Shown one piece after another: positions 48,684-56,498 of a stretch of DNA of 56,623 nt. Both the position numbers and the translations under genes were made by a program. This DNA comes from a virus. How positions within the stretch are numbered: the stretch's first letter is position 1; each line of letters starts with the position of its first letter. Location of the stretch: the IMG/VR virus record IMGVR_UViG_3300009320_000019, positions 1 to 56,623 of that record; one strand, written 5' to 3'. The notes below the pieces were generated by a model. The model was not told where the DNA came from and did not search any database. It saw only the letters and a program-made list of their open reading frames with translations.

Positions 48684-49013
48684 CTAACATTTTATAGTAG
48701 TTATCACAAAAGGATAGTTGTCCTTTTTTAATAAAATACTTTTTTCTGATTCACTTGCTACTATTTCTTCAATAAATACTTCATTTTCAGTTACTATTAT
48801 TAAATCTGGTCTTAAACCACTTTTTAATATTACTTCTGTGAAAACATCTGCTTTTTGTTTTCTCCAGTATTTGAATCTTTCAAATTTTTTATCTATATGT
48901 TTATCTGTTTCGTGAGTAGAATACCTGAAACAATTTTTGTGATTACTACTCCAGCAATACGAACTTGCTTCAGGCCTTAATACTCGATAGATTAAAAAAT
49001 CTTTTTTATTCAT
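48684..49013 (-). CDS. putative PD-(D/E)XK-like nuclease, 109 residues
   Basis: The core TEVILKSGLRPDLIIVTENE followed by VFIEEIVASESEKSILLKKD resembles the restriction-like fold with an acidic residue, then RPD, then E-E-I. A final lysine is not obvious. A TTG three codons before the chosen ATG is an alternative. A nuclease role is tentative; it lies beside a second such candidate. Confidence 0.5.
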   Translation of the reverse strand: MNKKDFLIYRVLRPEASSYCWSSNHKNCFRYSTHETDKHIDKKFERFKYWRKQKADVFTEVILKSGLRPDLIIVTENEVFIEEIVASESEKSILLKKDNYPFVITTIKC

Positions 49014-49173
49014 CTTTATCAATTAAGTCACTAATTTGTTTTTTAAGTTGTAGTCTTCCCCATTTTTTAAATAATCCCTTAGGAAACATTAAATTAACGA
49101 ACTTATCTAAAGTATATTGTTCGTTTTTCTTAATCCTTCCTTTTTTTCTTTCAACGAGTTGTACATATTTCAT
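49006..49173 (-). CDS. hypothetical 55-residue basic protein
   Basis: The ORF reads MKYVQLVERKKGRIKKNEQY, then TLDKFVNLMFPKGLFKKWGR, and ends DLIDKDE. It overlaps both neighbouring genes by a few bases and could be a small DNA-binding partner of the adjacent nucleases. Not recognised. Confidence 0.5.
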   Translation of the reverse strand: MKYVQLVERKKGRIKKNEQYTLDKFVNLMFPKGLFKKWGRLQLKKQISDLIDKDE

Positions 49174-49523
49174 ATTTTTACCCCTTTATCAACTAATTTT
49201 TTACCATTATTATAGTTGAATATTTTAAATCCTTTTCTATCTATCCAAACATATTGAGCTATTATTAAGTGCTTTGATCCAAATCGTTCTGCAAAATCCA
49301 CAAAATTCTTATGAGTATGTGGAACATTTGAAGTAACTTGAACGAACATTATTTTCGTGTCGTCACCAACTCTCTTTAAACAAACCAGATCAAAAATCCC
49401 AAAAAGGTCTTTAACTTTAATAAATCTGCCTGTCTTTTCTACTTTGTCTACATAATATCCTTCAGCACTAAGCAATTTTACACATTTGTTAACATTCCTA
49501 TTGCCCTTGACTCTTGTCTTCAT
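49170..49523 (-). CDS. PD-(D/E)XK nuclease (Holliday-resolvase-like)
   Basis: The 117-residue protein has GYYVDKVEKTGRFIKVKDLF, then GIFDLVCLKRVGDDTKIMFV, then QVTSNVPHTHKNFVDFAERF. The D...FD...QVT pattern is typical of resolvase-like or VRR-type nucleases of archaeal viruses; the glutamine at the catalytic E/Q position is common in this group. It may resolve recombination or replication intermediates before packaging. Confidence 0.6.
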   Translation of the reverse strand: MKTRVKGNRNVNKCVKLLSAEGYYVDKVEKTGRFIKVKDLFGIFDLVCLKRVGDDTKIMFVQVTSNVPHTHKNFVDFAERFGSKHLIIAQYVWIDRKGFKIFNYNNGKKLVDKGVKI

Positions 49524-49900
49524 CAGTATGTTGATGCGCTAGAGTCTTTTTTGTTTGAATATTCTTCTAAGTCTTTTAATTCTTTTTTAACTATTCCAAT
49601 TTGTTTAGTTAATTGTTCTTCGTCTTTTGCAGCTTTTTCTGCTTCTTTTAGATATTCTATTTTTTCCAATTTGACTTTTAGTTCTTCAAGTTCTTTAATT
49701 TCTTCTTCAGTTGCTTCAGGTTTTAATTTTGTTCTTAACTTAACAGAATTAAGTTGCCTTTCCATATTGTCTAATTGGGTTTTCTTTCTCTCAACAAAAT
49801 CTTTAAATTCTTCTTCAGTCATAGTTTCGTTTACATCAGATTTTATTGTGATCATTTTGTTCTTTTTTTCTACTTTTCTATTTATATCAAATTCTACCAT
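49523..49900 (-). CDS. coiled-coil protein, 125 residues
   Basis: It begins MVEFDINRKVEKKNKMITIK, then has two long charged heptad regions (VERKKTQLDNMERQLNSVKL and later ELEELKVKLEKIEYLKEAEK). It is probably an oligomeric assembly factor. It lies next to an HTH protein and nucleases. Function unknown. Confidence 0.55.
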   Translation of the reverse strand: MVEFDINRKVEKKNKMITIKSDVNETMTEEEFKDFVERKKTQLDNMERQLNSVKLRTKLKPEATEEEIKELEELKVKLEKIEYLKEAEKAAKDEEQLTKQIGIVKKELKDLEEYSNKKDSSASTY

Positions 49901-49901
49901 T

Positions 49902-50420
49902 TTATTCCTCCTTAAGTGTTTCTAAATCTATTACCTTTCCAGGTCTATTTAATACTTTAATAAACCCATCTCTTTCTAACTGTTCTAAATTATTCACTAC
50001 AATTTTAGTCACTTCAATTTTATTTAGAGTTTGTGTATCAAAAGATTGTGTTAATTTATTTAATATTTGTTCCTGGAATCGTAAATGATTAAGTATTTCT
50101 TTAGCCGCAGCTAATTTATTTTCACTCTTTTCTGTTGTATCAATTATATCCCAAACTATATCGTTTAGTTTAGTTAGTTGATTTTTAGTGTTTAGTATAG
50201 ATTCTCTAATCTCTCCTTTTAATTCTTCATCCCCTGCAATAATTTCTGTCCTTCTAGTTGAATAAACTTTATATGCACTTCGAACAGTAGTTTTAGAAGG
50301 TTCTGGATCTAAATTAAATTTAGTGGCTAAATGCTCTGCTATCCCTTTAAAACCCATTCCTGCGCTTCTAAGTTTACCTATTTCTTTTAAAATTTCCGGT
50401 TTTCTTAAATCGTCTCTCAT
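49902..50420 (-). CDS. HTH plus helical protein; possible small terminase
   Basis: The 172-residue protein starts MRDDLRKPEILKEIGKLRSA and has a helix-turn-helix in GMGFKGIAEHLATKFNLDPE followed by SKTTVRSAYKVY. Long helices and an oligomerisation segment follow (ESILNTKNQLTKLNDIVWDI). DNA-binding N-terminus plus helical oligomeric part resembles small terminase subunits, but it is far from the large subunit and a regulator is equally possible. Confidence 0.5.
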   Translation of the reverse strand: MRDDLRKPEILKEIGKLRSAGMGFKGIAEHLATKFNLDPEPSKTTVRSAYKVYSTRRTEIIAGDEELKGEIRESILNTKNQLTKLNDIVWDIIDTTEKSENKLAAAKEILNHLRFQEQILNKLTQSFDTQTLNKIEVTKIVVNNLEQLERDGFIKVLNRPGKVIDLETLKEE

Positions 50421-50626
50421 TTTATAAAGTATAATACAGTTGGTGGCAACTCTACTTTTTTAATCTTTCCTTTTTTATGTAGGTTTTTTAATGCTCTCTT
50501 TAATACATTTTTACTTTTTTGGTTTAAAATTAAGGAGGCATTTGTTCCTTCAGGATGTCTTTTTAAATATTTGTAAACCATTTCTTCTACTTCTTCATTA
50601 CAGTATCTGCCGAAAGAAAATTTCAT
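50417..50626 (-). CDS. winged-helix DNA-binding protein, 69 residues
   Basis: The pattern MKFSFGRYCNEEVEEMVYKY, then GTNASLILNQKSKNVLKRAL, then KGKIKKVELPPTVLYF is a small winged helix with a basic recognition helix and a beta wing. It overlaps its neighbours by four bases. A transcriptional regulator of the replication operon is likely; target unknown. Confidence 0.6.
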   Translation of the reverse strand: MKFSFGRYCNEEVEEMVYKYLKRHPEGTNASLILNQKSKNVLKRALKNLHKKGKIKKVELPPTVLYFIK

Positions 50627-50850
50627 TTTGATGAATAGATATATACCCCTCCTATAGTCCTCTTTGTTATTTTATTTTGTTTAACTAATTCTATTACATG
50701 ATTTTCTACAGTTTTAAAATGTAAATCTAATGCTTCTGCAATCATCCTTAAAGTCAGAACATTTTCTTCTGCCCTTTGTAATACTAATCTAATTGCTTTA
50801 TCTGGTTCAAATACCGCCATAATTTTTAAATTTTTACTATCATTTTGCAT
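50623..50850 (-). CDS. winged-helix regulator, 75 residues
   Basis: It has TLRMIAEALDLHFKTVENHV, then IELVKQNKITKRTIGGVYIY, a MarR/ArsR-type helix-turn-helix with a wing. The preceding helix begins AVFEPDKAIRLVLQRAEENV. It is adjacent to a second winged-helix gene. Target unknown. Confidence 0.6.
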   Translation of the reverse strand: MQNDSKNLKIMAVFEPDKAIRLVLQRAEENVLTLRMIAEALDLHFKTVENHVIELVKQNKITKRTIGGVYIYSSK

Positions 50851-51451
50851 TTTGAAATACTTCTTCTAAATAAGCTACTACAAATTTTAATTCATTTAAT
50901 CTAAATTTAGTAATAATCGCTATGGCTTTTCTTCTTAGTAATTTATATTCTTTTTTTTCTTCTTCAGTTGTTAGTTCTATTTCGTCTCTTGCTATTCTTA
51001 TTTCTTGTTTTAAATCTCTATAACTCCAATGTTCCCTTTTTCCTTTTTGTTCTAAAATAGTTCTAACTCCATCATTTAAGTTATATTTGTAAAGTTCAAA
51101 ATAAAATTCCCAGAATATGTTTCCATCTTTTTTAATATAAGGCAATTCATGTTCAGCGGCTTCATCTTTATATTCGTCATTTTCCATATACTCAATAAGG
51201 TCTGGTCTTTTGTTGATTAATCTAAGTCCTTGCCAAATTCTATGGATACTAATTGTCTTTTTAATATCTGGGTGTTTATTTACTTTTTTTAATATTCCCT
51301 TAACTGATTCATCTGGATAATTTTTAAGAATTTTAGAGATTTTTTTACAGAAAGCAATAGTGCTGTTTTCAAAATGAGTAACTATATCGTTCCATTCAAT
51401 TACTATTTTATCTACAGCTTCTTGTTCTGTGGGAACAACCTCAACCTTCAT
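50840..51451 (-). CDS. hypothetical 203-residue helical protein
   Basis: It begins MKVEVVPTEQEAVDKIVIEW and contains SIHRIWQGLRLINKRPDLIE, a possible DNA-contacting helix pair, then a Lys/Glu-rich helical C-terminus. It overlaps the OB-fold gene upstream by 11 bases. I recognise no family; a replication or recombination accessory factor is plausible. Confidence 0.55.
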   Translation of the reverse strand: MKVEVVPTEQEAVDKIVIEWNDIVTHFENSTIAFCKKISKILKNYPDESVKGILKKVNKHPDIKKTISIHRIWQGLRLINKRPDLIEYMENDEYKDEAAEHELPYIKKDGNIFWEFYFELYKYNLNDGVRTILEQKGKREHWSYRDLKQEIRIARDEIELTTEEEKKEYKLLRRKAIAIITKFRLNELKFVVAYLEEVFQNAK

Positions 51452-51944
51452 TTGTTATATCCTCTTTTTTTATGGTTGGTATATCTCCTTTTTCTACATA
51501 GTTCCTAAACAATTCTGCTAATTCAAATACTTCTTCTTGTTTAATTTCAGTAATTTGTTTAGCTTCTAATTGTGCAGTTAGAACTTGTATAGCATCTCTT
51601 AAACAACCTAATTTAGTCATCCTTTCAGATTTAGTTTTTTCAAAATCTCCCCTATAATTTACTTGTTTAGGTGGGGTATCTTTAACATCTATCATTTCTA
51701 CACTATCTACTAAGTGTATATTAGATAAATTTCTATAAGTTATTTGTTTTCCATTCCACTCTGAATCTTTAGTGGTATAGAAAAATCCTACTTTATCATC
51801 TACATTTATTCCATTTGCTAAATTTTCATCAAATAGATTATATGTTTTACCATTTATTACAAATTTATAATAAATAGCACCTGCCTTTGTTTTTGCTTGT
51901 TCTTTTTTCCCTATTATTCCTTTTCCTTCAAATACTTCAGACAT
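51441..51944 (-). CDS. OB-fold protein, possible single-strand DNA-binding
   Basis: The 167-residue protein begins MSEVFEGKGIIGKKEQAKTK and continues with strands AGAIYYKFVINGKTYNLFDE and FFYTTKDSEWNGKQITYRNL, the five-strand pattern of an OB-fold. A helical acidic tail ends the protein. It follows GGGGGTAATAAA. An ssDNA-binding role in the same operon as the helicase is plausible; no finger or RPA motif is seen. Confidence 0.6.
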   Translation of the reverse strand: MSEVFEGKGIIGKKEQAKTKAGAIYYKFVINGKTYNLFDENLANGINVDDKVGFFYTTKDSEWNGKQITYRNLSNIHLVDSVEMIDVKDTPPKQVNYRGDFEKTKSERMTKLGCLRDAIQVLTAQLEAKQITEIKQEEVFELAELFRNYVEKGDIPTIKKEDITNEG

Positions 51945-51958
51945 TTTATTACCCCCTT

Positions 51959-52243
51959 TCATCCAAAATAAGATTGTTTTTGTTTTTCATTTTGTTTTTC
52001 TATTTCAAATTTATATTTAAACTTCTTTTTTTCTTTTACGCAGAACATACCTGCAAAAAAGAATACCCTACACATTTCAACTAAAAACTTCTTTTTTTCT
52101 TTATCACTAGAAGTTAGCATTCCAAATAAATATCCAAATTCTGCTTCATCGTAATCTGCTTCTTTACAATATTCCATCACTGTATCTATCATTGGTTTTT
52201 TCAATTCTATATTTAATTTTTTTATTTCTTTTTGTTTTTTCAT
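51959..52243 (-). CDS. hypothetical 94-residue protein, leaderless
   Basis: It begins MKKQKEIKKLNIELKKPMID and has a cysteine- and aromatic-rich helix (MCRVFFFAGMFCVKEKKKFK). The ATG lies 26 bases downstream of a TATA box, so it heads a leftward transcript. Function unknown. Confidence 0.55.
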   Translation of the reverse strand: MKKQKEIKKLNIELKKPMIDTVMEYCKEADYDEAEFGYLFGMLTSSDKEKKKFLVEMCRVFFFAGMFCVKEKKKFKYKFEIEKQNEKQKQSYFG

Positions 52244-52265
52244 TTTTATTATTAAGCCCTCAAAG

Positions 52266-52275
52266 TATATAAATC
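52266..52275 (-). promoter_or_regulatory. leftward promoter, replication block part 2
   Basis: The leftward strand reads AAGTAAGATTTATATACTTT, with a BRE-like purine stretch and TTTATATA, 26 bases before the next ATG. It matches the promoter form at 9304. Confidence 0.6.
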
Positions 52276-52292
52276 TTACTTTTTATATTGAG

Positions 52293-52323
52293 GTAAGTAG
52301 GAAAAAAGGGTTAACCTACTTAC
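52293..52323. promoter_or_regulatory. inverted repeat GTAAGTAGG / CCTACTTAC
   Basis: A perfect 9-bp inverted repeat with a 13-base spacer lies just upstream of the leftward promoter and just after the winged-helix gene. It is a good candidate operator for that regulator. No T-run follows, so it is unlikely to be a terminator. Confidence 0.55.
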
Positions 52324-52367
52324 TTTCTCATTTAGATAAGGGATTGTGTAAAACAACTCCAATGCTT

Positions 52368-52691
52368 TTATCCCCTATTTTCTAAAGCCCACCATGAAAT
52401 TCCTTCCACGATTGTAATTATTTCTTTACATGCTTTGGATAATTTTTCTCCTTTCTCTGTTAGCATATAATGGTTTCTCCTGCCTTTTTTTGTTTTAATT
52501 AATAGTTTTTCGTTTTCAAACATTTTACTTAATTTATATGCGTGACTATAAGTCACATTTATTTTTCTCGCTACCATTTCTAAGCAAATTTCATTCCCTA
52601 TAAATGGAAGTAATTTTATCCAAATGGGAACAGACAGATCGTTATCCATCTCACTTATTCTTAGCATTAGTGCTCTTTGTTTATGATTCAT
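52368..52691 (-). CDS. winged-helix regulator (MarR/PadR-like), 107 residues
   Basis: It begins MNHKQRALMLRISEMDNDLS and has ICLEMVARKINVTYSHAYKL, then SKMFENEKLLIKTKKGRRNH with a beta wing ending YMLTEKGEKL. This is a full winged-helix repressor form. The inverted repeat immediately downstream is a plausible operator, giving autoregulation and control of the next leftward transcript. Confidence 0.7.
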   Translation of the reverse strand: MNHKQRALMLRISEMDNDLSVPIWIKLLPFIGNEICLEMVARKINVTYSHAYKLSKMFENEKLLIKTKKGRRNHYMLTEKGEKLSKACKEIITIVEGISWWALENRG

Positions 52692-52702
52692 TTCTTTTCC
52701 TC

Positions 52703-54649
52703 CTACAATAATTTAAATCTACCTCTTGTTGGTTCGAATATTTCTCCATTTCTTAAATGTCGTAAAAATTCTTCCAATTCAAATTCATTAATTTTTAAAT
52801 CTACTGCTTTATTTGTTATTTTTTCTATGGGCGCTCCCCTGCCTTCGTGTTCTTTATCTAAATCTTTTATTATCTCTTTGATTATGTGTATCTTTTCTCT
52901 TTTATTCTTTGGTAAAATATTCTCAAAACTAACTACATCCAAAGAGCCATCTTTAATTACTTGTTGGCTAATTAAAGCAGTTTTCATTAACTCTAAAGAT
53001 ATCTCTGCATCTTTTAAAGTTATTTCTTTTCTTAAATGTGCTTTTGCAGAAGCAGTTGCCAATCTAATTAAATTAATTAAAAGCCTACTTGAAAAGTATG
53101 CCCCTTCTGCCTCACTTCCCGGGCTAACTAATTTAAGGAATTCTTTTTTAAGATAGCTTTTAGATTCTTTAGTTAATATAGGGGCTATTTGTTTTACATA
53201 AGAAACATATTTTTTAACTGTTTCAGTATCATAAAAAGGTTTAGTTTGTTCTCCTTTTTCTATTTTACTAAAGATTGTATCTATTACATTTCCTTGTGTT
53301 TTTATATCTTTAATTGCTTCAACTGCAAAGATCAAATCAAATCTATCTAAAAAATCTTTAGGCAAATTTATTTGTTTGTAAATTGATTCAAATTTATCAA
53401 ATACTTTATCTTTCGGATTTGCCGCAGCTAATATTGTTGTTTTTGTTTTAAGAACTGTGTGAATAGTTGCCTTATCAAAAGGAACTTCTAATTTATCTAT
53501 TGCAATATTTAAATATGCTATATCTGATTTACTAATTTTATCTATTTCATCTATAATAGCCATACCACCATTACACATAGGGATTACTCCAGATTCTAAA
53601 CTCCAATCTCCTATTTCCTCGTCTTTCATTACAGTTGCTACTAATCCTGCGCCTGAAACTGTACTACTTCCTGTATATCTAGCTTTATCTATAAATTTAG
53701 TTAATCCTCTTATTAAAGCAGTTTTTGCTGTTCCTGGACTTCCCACTAAAAGGATATTAATCGTGCCTCTTTCTGATAACATATTTCCCTCATAAATATG
53801 TGTAGCTCCTATAAGTTGTAGAAATAATGCTTTCTTTATTGAAGGATAACCATAAATTGTGGGGGATATTGATTGCCCCATTTTATTAAGAACATCATCT
53901 TTAGATATTTCTTTTATTCTTTCTATATCTTTTTTAGATAATTTTATTTCTTTTTCTTTTAAAAATTCTACATTGTTTGCTTGGATAAAGGTAGTATACT
54001 CCTCGATTCGTGGACTTCTTTTTCTTTCTCCTACAAGGCCAGTTACTTTTACTTTAACGCTTGGTTGTAATTCTTTAGTTATTCCTGGGTTTGCTAAACA
54101 TTTAATCATTTCCACAAGTTTTCTTTCTGGCTTTTGTTCAAAATCTAAAATCATAGGATCTTCTTCTACCATTATTTTTTGTATATCGTATGCTTTGCTA
54201 TCTTTAAGATAAAATTTCTTATTCCCACAATGACATTGTTCTGGCTTATTTGGGGCAGGAATTTGTGGTAAGTTAATTTCATTTCCACAATTAATACATT
54301 CAAAAGTTTTATTAGAAATAATATGTTTAATTCCACCCACTTTTTTTACAAATCCTACAATAGAAACAAGTTCCCCAACATGTTTATTTCTTATCTTCCA
54401 AATTTCAGTATAAATAGATTCTGTAAGATTTTTAAATCTTATTTCTAAATTTACATCATAATGATCGTGAATTACATTTTGAAATAAAGATTTAATATTT
54501 AAGAAATCCTCTAATACCATTTGAGAAATCTCAAAAGAAAATTGAGATAATTTTTGCCAATCTATCTCTATGGAGCCCTTAGCCACCAATAAATTTTCTT
54601 TCTCGTGTGTTTCTAAATAGGTATGTATCTGTTCTATTATCTCTTCCAT
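52703..54649 (-). CDS. mcm: MCM replicative helicase
   Basis: This 648-residue protein should unwind the viral DNA as a hexamer. The zinc site has Cys118, Cys121, Cys139 and Cys141 (ECINCGNE, QCHCGNKK). The AAA+ core has Walker A GSPGTAKT (303-310), a GSSTVSGAGLVATV presensor region, Walker B MAIIDEID (363-370), sensor 1 AAANPK (Asn411), and the arginine finger FLDRFDLIF (Arg436). A C-terminal winged helix ends EIFEPTRGRFKLL. Length is close to cellular archaeal MCM. The ATG after AAAGGGGGAAAA is preferred to an ATG far upstream. Virus-encoded MCM shows an archaeal host. Confidence 0.93.
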   Translation of the reverse strand: MEEIIEQIHTYLETHEKENLLVAKGSIEIDWQKLSQFSFEISQMVLEDFLNIKSLFQNVIHDHYDVNLEIRFKNLTESIYTEIWKIRNKHVGELVSIVGFVKKVGGIKHIISNKTFECINCGNEINLPQIPAPNKPEQCHCGNKKFYLKDSKAYDIQKIMVEEDPMILDFEQKPERKLVEMIKCLANPGITKELQPSVKVKVTGLVGERKRSPRIEEYTTFIQANNVEFLKEKEIKLSKKDIERIKEISKDDVLNKMGQSISPTIYGYPSIKKALFLQLIGATHIYEGNMLSERGTINILLVGSPGTAKTALIRGLTKFIDKARYTGSSTVSGAGLVATVMKDEEIGDWSLESGVIPMCNGGMAIIDEIDKISKSDIAYLNIAIDKLEVPFDKATIHTVLKTKTTILAAANPKDKVFDKFESIYKQINLPKDFLDRFDLIFAVEAIKDIKTQGNVIDTIFSKIEKGEQTKPFYDTETVKKYVSYVKQIAPILTKESKSYLKKEFLKLVSPGSEAEGAYFSSRLLINLIRLATASAKAHLRKEITLKDAEISLELMKTALISQQVIKDGSLDVVSFENILPKNKREKIHIIKEIIKDLDKEHEGRGAPIEKITNKAVDLKINEFELEEFLRHLRNGEIFEPTRGRFKLL

Positions 54650-54674
54650 AATAATATTTTCCCCCTTTTTAAAA

Positions 54675-54872
54675 TTATTCTTCTTTCTTTTCAACTGGTT
54701 CTTTTGGTTTTTCAACCTTAGGTTTAGCATTTAAATCAATTATATCCACTTCATTAGATTCTTCAAATTTGATTGAAGATTCCCAAGATTCTCCTGGCTT
54801 CAAATGAATATGTGTTCCATCTACTTTAAACACTCTTACTTTTTTGTTTGTTTTGTTTGTTGCTTTCCACAT
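54675..54872 (-). CDS. hypothetical 65-residue protein
   Basis: It begins MWKATNKTNKKVRVFKVDGT, continues HIHLKPGESWESSIKFEE and ends in a Pro/Lys/Glu tail. The G-x-x-H-x-H-L-K-P-G-E strand turn resembles small beta proteins found in phages. It precedes the MCM gene. Function is unknown. Confidence 0.5.
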   Translation of the reverse strand: MWKATNKTNKKVRVFKVDGTHIHLKPGESWESSIKFEESNEVDIIDLNAKPKVEKPKEPVEKKEE

Positions 54873-54890
54873 TTTTTAAAATCCTCCTTA

Positions 54891-55013
54891 TTATGAACTG
54901 CAGAAGGAATAAGGGATGCCCCGTACCCTTAAATTATTATTTTTCCAGAGGTGACAAACGAGTTTAGAACTAATCTGTTGTTGGGTTGAAAAAATATCCT
55001 TTATCTGCTTCAT
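54891..55013 (-). CDS. 40-residue ORF overlapping the RadB-like gene
   Basis: It reads MKQIKDIFSTQQQISSKLVC, then HLWKNNNLRVRGIPYSFCSS. The ATG overlaps the preceding stop as ATGA, which suggests coupled translation. Composition is ordinary and no family is recognised. It fills an otherwise odd gap of 137 bases. Confidence 0.4.
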   Translation of the reverse strand: MKQIKDIFSTQQQISSKLVCHLWKNNNLRVRGIPYSFCSS

Positions 55014-55576
55014 TTTATTCCTTCAAAAGTTATTTTAAAATCTAACTTTTCTTTTTTAGGTTTAAATACTTCTATAAATCTCTCACTTCCTTTTCTCTTT
55101 ACTTCCCCTATACAATAAGAGATATATTTTAATATGTCACCATTAACCAAAACTTCTCTTTGTGTTTTGAAGTTTGTGTATATATCTGAAATTAAAACAA
55201 AGGGAATATTTAAATCTTTTGCTAGGGTGTTTATTTTATCTATTGTTTTACTAAATTGTTTTTGTGTTCCAAGCAATCTATAAAGATCTGTAATTGGGTC
55301 TATAACTACAATACTGATATCTTTCATGCTTTTTATAACATTCAAATATTTATCTATCTCCTTTTCATTTCCTATTCTGCCAATTAAAATATTGCTCAAA
55401 TTATGGGGTTGAACTTGCAATAGCCGATTAATATTAAATCCTATAGGTGTTAAATATACTGCTTTCTTTTTTAAAAAAGAATAAGCAAGGGTTGTTCTTC
55501 CCATACCTTCTTTTCCATAAAGAGTGGTAATCTTACCTGGAAAAAGAATTTTTTTTTGTAATCGACTATAAGACAT
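55010..55576 (-). CDS. RadB/RecA-like ATPase with unusual Walker A
   Basis: The 188-residue protein has LYGKEGMGRTTLAYSF in the Walker A position; the usual lysine is replaced by arginine (G-M-G-R-T-T). Walker B reads ISIVVIDPITDLYRLL. A FVLISDIYTNFKTQREVLVN region and a C-terminal strand pair complete a short RecA-like core, similar in size to archaeal RadB. It could act in recombination or as a helicase loader. The K-to-R change may weaken ATP hydrolysis. Confidence 0.7.
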   Translation of the reverse strand: MSYSRLQKKILFPGKITTLYGKEGMGRTTLAYSFLKKKAVYLTPIGFNINRLLQVQPHNLSNILIGRIGNEKEIDKYLNVIKSMKDISIVVIDPITDLYRLLGTQKQFSKTIDKINTLAKDLNIPFVLISDIYTNFKTQREVLVNGDILKYISYCIGEVKRKGSERFIEVFKPKKEKLDFKITFEGIK

Positions 55577-55577
55577 T

Positions 55578-55877
55578 TTATTTAAAATGTTCGGATGTAG
55601 TTATTCTCCTTTCCCCTGGCTTTAGATTATATTCTTTCTTTTTGGTAGTAGTTACATTTTCCCTAAATGGTGGTGAAACAGGTTCTTTAAATTTAGTTTC
55701 TACTTCTTTCCAATTTTTTTCTTTTCTCTTTTGTTTTCGTTTTTCATAATTATATTTTGTGTTACACTTTTTAGAACAAGTGTTATACTTTTTCCTATTC
55801 TTTGCCCATTCTTCCTTTGCTAATCCACACATAGGACAAAGCTTTTTTTTTAATCTTTTTTGAATTAATTTCCACAT
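55578..55877 (-). CDS. zinc-binding protein, 99 residues
   Basis: CPMCGLAKEEW near residue 14 and CSKKCNTKYNYEKRKQKRKE near residue 34 form a four-cysteine zinc finger with a very basic extension. A disordered C-terminus follows. It may bind DNA; function is unknown. Confidence 0.6.
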   Translation of the reverse strand: MWKLIQKRLKKKLCPMCGLAKEEWAKNRKKYNTCSKKCNTKYNYEKRKQKRKEKNWKEVETKFKEPVSPPFRENVTTTKKKEYNLKPGERRITTSEHFK

Positions 55878-55878
55878 T

Positions 55879-56112
55879 TTATTTTTCCTCCTCCATATAC
55901 TCCATCACTTCTTTCAAAGCAGGCATAACTAATTTTAATTCACCATATCTGATTCTCCCTAACGATTTAAATTTACTATCTTGTTTTCTAATTATACCAA
56001 TCTTAGGAACTGCTTCTCCATATTTATAAACTCCAATTACTATGAAGTTTCCTACGCCAATCTCTACTTCTTTTTCCCATATTGTTTTATCTAATTCTTT
56101 GTCGTATACCAT
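55879..56112 (-). CDS. PC4-like ssDNA-binding protein, 77 residues
   Basis: The pattern VGNFIVIGVYKYGEAVPKIG, then IIRKQDSKFKSLGRIRYGEL and a C-terminal helix matches small PC4/YdbC-type proteins that bind single-stranded DNA as dimers. It belongs to the replication block. The family call is tentative. Confidence 0.55.
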   Translation of the reverse strand: MVYDKELDKTIWEKEVEIGVGNFIVIGVYKYGEAVPKIGIIRKQDSKFKSLGRIRYGELKLVMPALKEVMEYMEEEK

Positions 56113-56113
56113 T

Positions 56114-56230
56114 TTAATAAAAGAGCATTCCTTGAATAAATCCTACAATAAAACTAATTACAGCTACCCATCCTCCAATTATTGCTACTTGTACCCATCC
56201 ATCTAGGTCACTAAATTTTATTTTTTTCAT
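56114..56230 (-). CDS. 38-residue single-pass membrane protein
   Basis: It reads MKKIKFSDLDGWVQVAIIGG and then WVAVISFIVGFIQGMLFY, a single hydrophobic helix after a short polar N-terminus. GGAGG lies upstream. It overlaps the end of the preceding gene. Function is unknown. Confidence 0.5.
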   Translation of the reverse strand: MKKIKFSDLDGWVQVAIIGGWVAVISFIVGFIQGMLFY

Positions 56231-56498
56231 TTTTTTCCTCCCAATATTTTTCTACATCTATTCTAAATTTATCCATGTATAAAGAAACTTGATCTCTTTC
56301 TTCTGGACAACATCCTGTTTCTAACATAAGCACCATTAGACAGCCCATTTTATTTTTTGAGATATGTTCATAAGTAAATTTTGTTTCTTCTTTTCCTACA
56401 TAATTTATTATTAAAATTTCATCGTCTATTTTTTTTACATCTTTAGATAACCAATAAACATACCAATTACTATCTTTTCCAAATCTTGAATAACTCAT
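56211..56498 (-). CDS. hypothetical 95-residue protein
   Basis: It begins MSYSRFGKDSNWYVYWLSKD, continues ILIINYVGKEETKFTYEHIS and later has CLMVLMLETGCCPEERDQVS and MDKFRIDVEKYWEEK. The S-N-W-Y-V-x-W start recurs in phage hypotheticals. The ATG overlaps the cut gene upstream as ATGA. Function is unknown. Confidence 0.6.
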   Translation of the reverse strand: MSYSRFGKDSNWYVYWLSKDVKKIDDEILIINYVGKEETKFTYEHISKNKMGCLMVLMLETGCCPEERDQVSLYMDKFRIDVEKYWEEKNEKNKI

